Origin: Flavobacteriales bacterium UBA6969
GTDB lineage: Bacteria; Bacteroidota; Bacteroidia; Flavobacteriales_D; Sanyastnellaceae
Assembly (NCBI GenBank): GCA_002448555.1
Contig: DJYV01000010.1
Coordinates: 1-5,278 of the forward strand
Length of the DNA stretch: 5,278 bases
Direction: 5' to 3'
How positions within the stretch are numbered: the stretch's first letter is position 1; each line of letters opens with the position of its first letter. Below the pieces are notes generated by a model. It was not told the DNA's origin. It saw only the letters and a program-made list of their open reading frames with translations, and did not search any database. Position numbers and translations under genes: made by a program. Shown here in pieces: positions 1 through 5,278 of the stretch.

Positions 1-678
1 GTCTCACTCGCGGCGGTTGGTGCGTTGTTCGGCGTAATGAAACTTGGTCTTCGATTGCGCACGCTGGTGAGTACGGGGGTCCTGGTATTGGGGTTCCTGT
101 GGGTAGCCCAAGATGCGCTGCTCATTCAGCTTCAACGCAACGAACAAGACTCGTCTGATGACCTCGCCGAACACGTGGAATCGATCTCCAATGTCTCGAG
201 TGACGCGTCAAATTTGGAGCGCCTCAACCGGTGGAACGCTGCCCTCGCGCTGTTCCAAGAGCGCCCGGTCAGTGGCTGGGGGCCGGGGACCTATCAATTT
301 GTGTACGCCCCGTTCCAGCGTTCTGAAGACCGCACCATCATCAGCACCAACAACGCCGACGGCGGAAATGCGCACAGCGAGTACCTCGGACCGCTTGCAG
401 AGCAAGGCATCCTCGGGATGGTTTTTGCCGTGGGTTTATTGGGCTTCTGCCTGCACCTGGGATTCCAGGTGCAAAACCAACTGCGCAACCGGGATCAACG
501 CAACCTTGCCATGGGGGTCTTCCTCGGCCTGATGACTTATTTCGTGCACGGGGTGCTGAACAACTACTTGGACACCGACAAAGCCAGTGCGCTGTTCTGG
601 GGGTTTTTCGCCTTGCTCATGGTATGGAACCTCACCGGGGATGCAGATGCCGAAGAGCAGACCGCAGCCATCACTTGA
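1..678 (+). CDS. O-antigen ligase/polymerase family membrane protein, C-terminal part (5' end outside window)
   Basis: The frame is open from the first base and ends at a TGA at 676-678, giving about 225 residues. The true start lies to the left; the TTG at 25 is internal. Proteins of this Wzy_C/WaaL-type family sit in the inner membrane and ligate or polymerise undecaprenyl-linked surface glycans in the periplasm. The visible part has the end of one hydrophobic segment, then a clear membrane helix (LVSTGVLVLGFLWVAQ). A long polar loop follows, with the family pattern RWNAAL.LF..RPVSGWGPGTYQF and then NAHSEYLGPLAEQGILG. The His in NAHSEYL matches the position of the functionally important periplasmic His in WaaL-type ligases. 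Three more hydrophobic segments follow (ILGMVFAVGLLGFCLHLGF, MGVFLGLMTYFVHGVL, ALFWGFFALLMVWNL) and then an acidic tail. Family placement is good. Ligase versus polymerase, and the substrate (O-antigen, exopolysaccharide or glycoprotein glycan), cannot be decided from this fragment. Confidence 0.85.
   Translation, partial: VSLAAVGALFGVMKLGLRLRTLVSTGVLVLGFLWVAQDALLIQLQRNEQDSSDDLAEHVESISNVSSDASNLERLNRWNAALALFQERPVSGWGPGTYQFVYAPFQRSEDRTIISTNNADGGNAHSEYLGPLAEQGILGMVFAVGLLGFCLHLGFQVQNQLRNRDQRNLAMGVFLGLMTYFVHGVLNNYLDTDKASALFWGFFALLMVWNLTGDADAEEQTAAIT
452..473. repeat. Perfect 9-bp inverted repeat with 4-base loop
   Basis: TGCACCTGG (452-460) and CCAGGTGCA (465-473) are perfect reverse complements separated by GATT. 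The hairpin lies inside the ligase-type gene and encodes part of a membrane segment (LHLGFQV) and its cytoplasmic edge. No run of T follows, so it is not a standard intrinsic terminator. Whether it functions in the mRNA or is chance cannot be told from one sequence. Confidence 0.5.
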
Positions 679-1891
679 AGCGAACCACCATCAGGGCGGT
701 GTCATCAAAGCTGGGCTCCGAACCTTTGAAGGTGCGGACGGCCTCAATCAACGCTTCTTGCACCGCGTCAACTGGCATGCCGCGCCGTTCTCGAACCACC
801 TCTTCCATCCGCTGCATACCGAAGGGCACATCGTCTGAATTTTCCTGCTCCACGAGCCCATCGGTGTAGCACAAAAGGGTGGCTCCCGGCAGGATGTTAA
901 CGGTTCCTGCTTCGATGGACGGAATTTCCCTGAACATGCCCAGCCCGCAGCATCCCAACTCAAGTTGCTGGGTCGTGCCGTCTGCCGACATCAAGACCGG
1001 TGGGTTGTGGCCGCAATTCATGTATTGCAGGCTCTGGTCCCTGCGGTTGTATACCGCGGCAAAGAGCGTGATGTACTTCTCGCCTTTGGCGTTGTCCATC
1101 ACCCGTTTGTTCAACTGGGTCACCACTTTGACCAAATCGCTGGGCTCGTATTGAAAGATGGCGCGGAGGTTCGCCTGAAAATTCGACATGAGAAACGCCG
1201 CAGCGATGCCCTTGCCACTGACGTCTGCCATGCAAAACACCAACCTGTCCTCATCCACGGAAAACACATCGTAATAGTCGCCGCCCACTTCCAAGTGAGG
1301 CTTGTAAAACGCGGCAACATCAACGTCTCGGTCGCGAGGCCAATCCGCTGGAACCAGCATGGATTGGAGGTCCGCAGCAAGCTCCAACTCACGGCGCGTT
1401 GCTTCTTGGCGCACACGTTCCAATTCCAGTCGCTTGTTCTGAAGCGCGACAATCAACACGTTGGTCAACAACTCGATGAAGCGCAGGTGCTTCACAACGG
1501 GGCTCACCCCCGGGCCTTCCTCGGTATCTCCGGCCAGCAGGTATGCAAGCGGATCTCCGTTATGCAACACCGGAATCACCACATCAAAATCCTCATTTCC
1601 CTGCGAAGAATGCAAACGAACTTGCCCGCCTTCGTCGAAGAAGGACGCTTCCAATACGGCCGGAATTTCACCAGCCACACCATTGGTTAACAGGCACTTC
1701 CAACCGTCGTCGTTGGCATACAATACCAACCGATGAATGCCCAAATTCTCCGCCAGCGTGACCCGGTATTGTTCGAGCAATTCCGCCTCGGTGGCGCGCG
1801 CGTTGATGCCCTGCGTCACATCGAGCAACGCATTCAGCTTGTAATCTTGGACCTCGAGCCGCTGCTCAAGCCGTTCGACGCTGTGGGCCAT
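671..1891 (-). CDS. GAF domain-containing SpoIIE/PP2C-type protein serine/threonine phosphatase (RsbU-like)
   Basis: This is a 406-residue protein from an ATG at 1891 to a TGA at 671-673. Residues about 15-150 look like a GAF sensor domain (LNALLDVTQGIN, LGIHRLVLYANDDGW). Residues 150-180 form a charged helical linker ending LAADLQSMLVP, typical just ahead of this catalytic domain. The PP2C/SpoIIE domain covers about 190-405 and appears intact: EVGGDYYDVF (201-210, metal Asp 205), ADVSGKGIAAAFLMS (222-236, Asp 223), NCGHNPP (292-298), LLCYTDGLVEQ (339-349, Asp 344) and FDDTALMVVR (395-404). Such metal-dependent phosphatases dephosphorylate serine or threonine in partner proteins, classically STAS anti-anti-sigma factors. 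No signal peptide or membrane helix is visible, so it should be cytoplasmic. It starts 4 bases after the efp stop, so it is very probably translated from the efp transcript. No STAS protein, anti-sigma kinase or receiver domain is in the window, so the target is unknown. Its 3' end overlaps the convergent ligase gene by 8 bases. Confidence 0.93.
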   Translation of the reverse strand: MAHSVERLEQRLEVQDYKLNALLDVTQGINARATEAELLEQYRVTLAENLGIHRLVLYANDDGWKCLLTNGVAGEIPAVLEASFFDEGGQVRLHSSQGNEDFDVVIPVLHNGDPLAYLLAGDTEEGPGVSPVVKHLRFIELLTNVLIVALQNKRLELERVRQEATRRELELAADLQSMLVPADWPRDRDVDVAAFYKPHLEVGGDYYDVFSVDEDRLVFCMADVSGKGIAAAFLMSNFQANLRAIFQYEPSDLVKVVTQLNKRVMDNAKGEKYITLFAAVYNRRDQSLQYMNCGHNPPVLMSADGTTQQLELGCCGLGMFREIPSIEAGTVNILPGATLLCYTDGLVEQENSDDVPFGMQRMEEVVRERRGMPVDAVQEALIEAVRTFKGSEPSFDDTALMVVRFK

Positions 1892-1895
1892 GGGG

Positions 1896-2462
1896 TTACT
1901 TTTTGACGCGCTCGACGTATTCTTTGTTGCGGGTGTCCACTTTCACGAAGTCACCGATGTCAATGAACAACGGCACGCGAATTTCAACCCCTGTGTCGGT
2001 AGTTGCCGGCTTCAGGGTATTCGTCGCCGTATCGCCTTTGATGCCCGGCTCGGTGTACGTGATTTCGGCTTCGACGTGGGTGGGCAAGTCACAGCTCAAC
2101 ACGCGCTCCTCGTCCGCATGAAATTGCAATTGGCAAACCAGCCCGTCCTTCAAAAATTCTGGCGCATTGATGACATGGCGCTCAATCGGAATCTGCTCAA
2201 ACGACTCGAGGTTCATGAAGAAAAAACTCTGGTCGTCGTTGTACAGGTATTGGTATTCGCGGGTCTCAATCCGGACGGGGTCAATTTTCACCCCTGCGTT
2301 GAAGGTGTGATCAACCACCTTTCCCGTTTGAAGGTTTTTGAGCTTTGTTCGCACAAACGCCGCTCCTTTGCCGGGCTTGACATGCAGAAACTCAATGATC
2401 TGCCACAGGCCGTTGTTGTGGTTCAACACGAGGCCATTTTTGATGTCCGAAGTCGTTGCCAT
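1896..2462 (-). CDS. efp: Elongation factor P
   Basis: The 188-residue protein, from an ATG at 2462 to a TAA at 1896-1898, has the normal length of bacterial EF-P. EF-P binds between the ribosomal P and E sites and promotes peptide-bond formation at consecutive prolines. Three regions are visible. An N-terminal KOW-like domain (about 3-62) carries the tip loop HVKPGKGAAF, with Lys32 at the position modified in many bacteria. A central OB domain covers about 65-125. A C-terminal OB domain (about 130-186) holds the signature KGDTATNTLKPATTDTG followed by VPLFIDIGDFVKVDTR. Lys32 is flanked by PGKG, as in the lysine-type EF-Ps that can be beta-lysylated, but no modification gene is in the window. 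The gene sits 29 bases after the candidate barrel gene and 4 bases before the phosphatase gene. It may also have its own promoter in the upstream gap. Confidence 0.98.
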   Translation of the reverse strand: MATTSDIKNGLVLNHNNGLWQIIEFLHVKPGKGAAFVRTKLKNLQTGKVVDHTFNAGVKIDPVRIETREYQYLYNDDQSFFFMNLESFEQIPIERHVINAPEFLKDGLVCQLQFHADEERVLSCDLPTHVEAEITYTEPGIKGDTATNTLKPATTDTGVEIRVPLFIDIGDFVKVDTRNKEYVERVKK

Positions 2463-2491
2463 TAGTCGATAGTCTTTTGGCTAAGATAGCG
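2463..2491 (-). promoter_or_regulatory. Possible promoter between the barrel gene and efp
   Basis: Read on the minus strand, this 29-base gap contains TATCTTAG (2488-2481). It differs from the Bacteroidota -7 consensus TAnnTTTG at one position and lies 18 bases before the efp ATG. No convincing TTTG -33 box is visible about 20 bases further upstream, inside the end of the preceding gene. If real, it would let efp and the phosphatase gene be expressed without the two envelope genes. Confidence 0.35.
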
Positions 2492-3619
2492 TCACAAGTT
2501 CATGCGGATGGACAGGTTGAATTCAGTTTGTGCAGAGGTCAATGTCAACATATTGTCGCCGACTTCCAGTGCGGCCGGCCGATTGGAACGGACAACCATG
2601 GCTAACCACGACCAACCATTTGGGTGGTTGAATTGCAGCAGGGAGGCCATTCGGTAGCCCGATCCGGAAAGCATCCGGTAGGAAGTCCCTATCCACGATG
2701 GCTCCGGGATGTAGGCCCGTCGCCCGGCATCAAGCGTCCAGGTTGTAACGCTTTGCTTGAACCTCCAGGCGCCGAATTGGTAGGCAAAAAATGCGCTCAC
2801 CGCACCCGGTGCCCCTTCATCCGCAAATGGAATCAGCGTGAAGCGAAAAGCCAGTGGGTCCACCTTCCAGTGCCCGCGAAATTCCAACCGTTGGCTCGCC
2901 CGCGCATCGGGTCCACTTGTCTGCGCTGTGCGCCAGTGTACTTCTGCTGCCACGCCCTCCGGCCATTCCCGGCTGCCGAGAATCCCCAAAAATCCAGGCA
3001 GCATGCGCCAACAGGCCCCCACATACGATTGAGCATCCAACCGAGCCAACCACTGCCACTCCAGTGCTGCTCCAGCTGCTGTCCAGGAGCAACGGGCTTG
3101 CAAGCGCCGTCCGTTGCGTTCAACAACCCCCTTCAACTGGATTACCAATTCCTCCCTCGCTTGGACGTGTGGCAACGGACCTTCCGGGGCGAATGCTAAG
3201 CCCAGCGTTACCGTCTGGCCATCGTTCCCTTGGCCGCGAATCAGTGCGTGCAGATTGGGGCGCACGGTCCAGCGAACCCCGTTCGCCGGCAACCACCTTC
3301 TGGCCATACAACCTATGCGGAGCTGGGCCTCTAGCTGCGGGGTCAACTCAACTTGCGTCCCGGCGCAAACCGCCAAGCGGCTGAATGTCCCAATTTGGGT
3401 GAAGCCCAATGCGACCGCACCGTGCTCCAGCAAGAGCGCTTGCTGCTGCAGGGCAAACGTCTCCCCCGCGCTCCAGGAATGCACATCCACCGAAGCCGTT
3501 TGAATCCAAGGCACATCTTGCACCCAACCCGGCTGTTGTCCAAAGCCAACTACCGGCATCGCAACCGCCAACGCCACCCCACTCACCCCTTGAATCAATC
3601 CCCCCAACCGAGGTGGCAA
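2492..3619 (-). CDS. Unrecognised exported protein, candidate outer-membrane beta barrel
   Basis: I do not recognise this 375-residue protein. Seen directly: the first usable start codon in the frame is a TTG at 3619. It is followed by a short Arg-containing stretch, a hydrophobic core (GVSGVALAVAMPVVGFG) and a likely cleavage site near residues 27-29, which together look like a Sec signal peptide. Later in-frame starts are TTG at 3607 and 3598, GTG at 3586 and ATG at 3559, so the exact start is uncertain. The mature part lacks long hydrophobic helices. It shows many short alternating segments rich in Trp, Arg, Gly and Leu, and ends in a strand-like LTSAQTEFNLSIRMNL. That fits a beta barrel, although the last residue is Leu rather than the usual aromatic. 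The last 120 or so residues (YIPEPSWIGTSYRMLSGSGYRMASLLQFN...) loosely recall the C-terminal strands of large Bacteroidota barrel proteins; this is a weak impression. It lies between an OstA-like gene (44 bases upstream) and efp (29 bases downstream), which suggests an envelope role. Confidence 0.75.
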   Translation of the reverse strand: MPPRLGGLIQGVSGVALAVAMPVVGFGQQPGWVQDVPWIQTASVDVHSWSAGETFALQQQALLLEHGAVALGFTQIGTFSRLAVCAGTQVELTPQLEAQLRIGCMARRWLPANGVRWTVRPNLHALIRGQGNDGQTVTLGLAFAPEGPLPHVQAREELVIQLKGVVERNGRRLQARCSWTAAGAALEWQWLARLDAQSYVGACWRMLPGFLGILGSREWPEGVAAEVHWRTAQTSGPDARASQRLEFRGHWKVDPLAFRFTLIPFADEGAPGAVSAFFAYQFGAWRFKQSVTTWTLDAGRRAYIPEPSWIGTSYRMLSGSGYRMASLLQFNHPNGWSWLAMVVRSNRPAALEVGDNMLTLTSAQTEFNLSIRMNL

Positions 3620-3663
3620 GTTGGCATCCGAACACCGACGAAAGACACGAAATGCAGGGATGG

Positions 3664-5196
3664 CTACTCGCGCTTCACTTCCGGCGAATTCACCCAGTTT
3701 AACCCCTCCAATACGGGCGTATCGGCATCACCCGATTTCCACTGCCCTTCCGGGCGATCCAACAGGACAATGCGTTTGACCTCACCGTCATCAAAGTCCA
3801 TGCGCATCTTGCTGCACAACGACTGGTTGAATTCAGCGCATGGCGCATCGGCCTCGCTATCGAAATAAACGCTTTGCGCATTGCCATTGACCCAAACAGC
3901 CTCCAAGGCATTCGAGGCGAAGCGACCTGTAATTTCCCGACCGGCGATTTGCTGGTAACACGCCCCGCTGTCAATGGGCATCATCAAACTCGCATGGCCC
4001 GCCGCACGCAGCGATTCGGGTCGGTTTTCCACCACGGCCCATTCCAACGAATCGGACTGGAGCAACCAGCCTTCCATCCACATTTTAGGGCGGCGCAAGA
4101 GCTGAACGCGGTCTGCATCGGTATTCCAAATGAGTGTATCACAGGACGCTGAGGCATCGCCTTGGCTCAATTCAACCGCCGGCCATACGGCGGTCAACCC
4201 GCCCACGACGGAGATTGTATCGGCCACCAGCTTCAACGTGTCCTCCTCCCCGGCGTCAACCCAACACGCCCGCCGCTCCGGTTTCCCGGCCACCCAAACG
4301 TCAAATTCCTCACCCCGTTCCAACCGTTCCGCGTAATGCCCTGACAACGTCCACAATTCCAAGGTGTCCGTGATGTCCACCTCCCCCACTGCAGTAGCGG
4401 GGAGCAAGGTATCTGGCGGAAGGTGAACGCTATCGGCCTCGAGCCACACCTCGTCGTTGCGCAACTCAACCCCGGGAGCCCCGGCGCCCCCAAACCACCC
4501 CGACTCGGTCTCCACATCAAATTCGCCACTGCTGCAGCGCAATTCAAAGCGCTCATCCGTCGTGCGCAGGTGACTCGGACCGTGAAACGAAAATTCATCC
4601 ACTTCTTCTCGCCAATGCAAGCTATCGGAGTCCAAGGTGTAGTCCGCGTTGTCCATGTGCACCGAACCTCCGAGCATCAGCAACGCAGTCTTGGCTTGGT
4701 ATTGACCGTGTTGAAACTCAACCGACCGGCCGTCGTCTTGCAATCGCCCGCCTGAAGGCAACAAGGCCACTTCGCGCTTCAAATGGTAACGCAAAACCGT
4801 ACACGTCAACTGCCCGGCCTCTGCATCCAACTGCACGCGGCGGTCCGCATCGGATTTGGCCCGCACCCACTGGGTCTCCGGGCTTAGCTCCATTTCATCG
4901 GCTCGCAGGGTTTGAGGACCGTCCGTCAACTGCACATTGCCCATGGTCCGGAAGGTTCCATCGTCATACCGCCAGGCGCTATCGCACCGCAAACGGCTGT
5001 CCTCCATGCCCAAGAGCACCCCGCCAATCAACCGCTGCACATCGGGTTGCGAACGGTCCCGAAGGATGGCGTCCGCCTGCAAAATTTGGATGCGAATGGG
5101 TTCGCTTTCTTGCGCTATTGCAACCGAGGCAGCAGCCCCGGCCAGCCACAAAAAGAGGGCGCACAAGCGATTTTGATGAGGACATCCGAAATTCAT
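3664..5196 (-). CDS. OstA/LptA-like exported protein (Bacteroidota long form)
   Basis: I chose the ATG at 5196 (510 residues); a TTG at 5205 would add three residues. The N-terminus has a Sec signal peptide with hydrophobic core LCALFLWLAGAAASVAIA, probably cut near AIAQ-ES (residues 28-30). The next segment matches the OstA/LptA repeat pattern: ILQADAILRD, then RLIGGVLLGMEDSRLRCDSA and FRTMGNVQLTDG (about 38-93). Similar units recur through the chain, for example MLGGSVHMDNADYTLDSDSLHW (174-195), VELRNDEVWLEADSVHL (243-259) and VELSQGDASASCDTLIW (341-357). The end, VLEGLNWVNSPEVKRE, is also typical of the Bacteroidota version. LptA-type proteins form a beta-jellyroll bridge that carries LPS across the periplasm. 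At about 510 residues this is much longer than the roughly 180 of E. coli LptA, so it may be a longer bridge or serve another envelope role. It is the first gene of the leftward cluster. About ten cysteines occur, most in the mature chain, which is notable for a periplasmic protein. Confidence 0.85.
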   Translation of the reverse strand: MNFGCPHQNRLCALFLWLAGAAASVAIAQESEPIRIQILQADAILRDRSQPDVQRLIGGVLLGMEDSRLRCDSAWRYDDGTFRTMGNVQLTDGPQTLRADEMELSPETQWVRAKSDADRRVQLDAEAGQLTCTVLRYHLKREVALLPSGGRLQDDGRSVEFQHGQYQAKTALLMLGGSVHMDNADYTLDSDSLHWREEVDEFSFHGPSHLRTTDERFELRCSSGEFDVETESGWFGGAGAPGVELRNDEVWLEADSVHLPPDTLLPATAVGEVDITDTLELWTLSGHYAERLERGEEFDVWVAGKPERRACWVDAGEEDTLKLVADTISVVGGLTAVWPAVELSQGDASASCDTLIWNTDADRVQLLRRPKMWMEGWLLQSDSLEWAVVENRPESLRAAGHASLMMPIDSGACYQQIAGREITGRFASNALEAVWVNGNAQSVYFDSEADAPCAEFNQSLCSKMRMDFDDGEVKRIVLLDRPEGQWKSGDADTPVLEGLNWVNSPEVKRE

Positions 5197-5205
5197 CGCC
5201 TGCAA

Positions 5206-5245
5206 GTTCCATCGAAATATCCGTATTCCTACCTTTGCACCCCTT
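5206..5245 (+). promoter_or_regulatory. Bacteroidota-type promoter for the tRNA-Leu gene
   Basis: TACCTTTG at 5230-5237 is an exact match to the Bacteroidota -7 consensus TAnnTTTG. About 20 bases upstream, GTTCC at 5206-5210 is a poor match to the -33 TTTG/TTG element. Transcription would begin near 5242-5245, leaving a leader of about 10 bases before the tRNA 5' end at 5255, as expected for a stable RNA gene. The weak -33 box would lie within 15 bases of the ATG of the divergent OstA-like gene. The -7 match is seen directly; activity is inferred. Confidence 0.6.
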
Positions 5246-5254
5246 TCTGACTGG

Positions 5255-5278
5255 GCGGGTGTGGTGAAATTGGTAGAC
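5255..5278 (+). tRNA. tRNA-Leu, 5' end only (cut by window edge)
   Basis: The last 24 bases read as the start of a leucine tRNA. They comprise a 7-base 5' acceptor strand GCGGGTG, then TG, then the D-arm start GTG and the loop AAATTGGTAGAC. The AATTGGTAGAC block is the characteristic D loop of bacterial class II tRNA-Leu. The anticodon lies beyond the edge, so the isoacceptor cannot be named. The gene diverges from the OstA-like gene, whose ATG is 58 bases away, and has a promoter element just upstream. Confidence 0.85.

Noticed and set aside
965..1690. A 241-codon plus-strand open frame opposite the phosphatase gene
   Set aside because: The opposite strand encodes all catalytic motifs of a SpoIIE phosphatase. 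This frame has no motif and results from GC-rich codon bias.
1890..2465. A 191-codon open frame on the plus strand, almost exactly opposite efp
   Set aside because: It mirrors the efp gene, has no recognisable motif and reads as the complement of well-conserved EF-P codons. It is a shadow frame.
3068..3091. Inverted repeat TGCTCC...GGAGCA with a 12-base loop
   Set aside because: The stem is only 6 bp with a long loop inside coding sequence, which is expected by chance.
2624..3384. Several plus-strand open frames (for example 2624-3199 and 2854-3384) opposite the candidate barrel gene
   Set aside because: They are Pro/Ser/Arg-rich with no domain signal. The minus-strand frame has a signal peptide, a barrel-like pattern and operon context, so it is the better gene.
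2515..3836. 12-base direct repeat GGTTGAATTCAG at 2515-2526 and 3825-3836
   Set aside because: Both copies encode an EFN tripeptide in the same codons within two minus-strand genes. There is no other shared flank and no sign of a mobile element, so it looks coincidental.

Overview
The window looks like a chromosomal piece of a Bacteroidota bacterium, probably from the Flavobacteriales. Three things point that way. The partial tRNA at the right edge is preceded by a TAnnTTTG-type -7 element, which is characteristic of the Bacteroidota primary sigma factor. The long OstA-like protein has the organisation seen in that phylum. The GAF-SpoIIE phosphatase also resembles the Bacteroidota version. 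The DNA is fairly GC-rich for the group and almost wholly coding. No gap exceeds 85 bases, and there is no sign of insertion sequences, CRISPR, phage or recent transfer.

Layout from left to right. Positions 1-678 (+) hold the C-terminal part of an O-antigen ligase/polymerase-type (Wzy_C) membrane protein, cut by the left edge. It runs head-on into a leftward cluster and overlaps its last gene by 8 bases. The leftward cluster, in order of transcription, is: an OstA/LptA-like exported protein (5196-3664); an unrecognised exported protein that looks like an outer-membrane beta barrel (3619-2492); elongation factor P (2462-1896); and a GAF-SpoIIE/PP2C protein phosphatase (1891-671). Gaps are 44, 29 and 4 bases, so at least efp and the phosphatase are very likely co-transcribed, and all four may be. 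Diverging from the cluster at the right edge is the 5' end of a tRNA-Leu gene with its own short promoter.

Functionally, two genes concern the cell envelope: the OstA-like protein (probable LPS transport or outer-membrane assembly) and the candidate barrel. A third, the O-antigen ligase-type protein, concerns surface polysaccharide and is convergent, so it belongs to another unit. EF-P rescues ribosomes stalled at polyproline stretches. The phosphatase is a signalling output module whose partner is not in the window. I see no clearly new biological system. The least explained item is the 375-residue exported protein between the OstA-like gene and efp.
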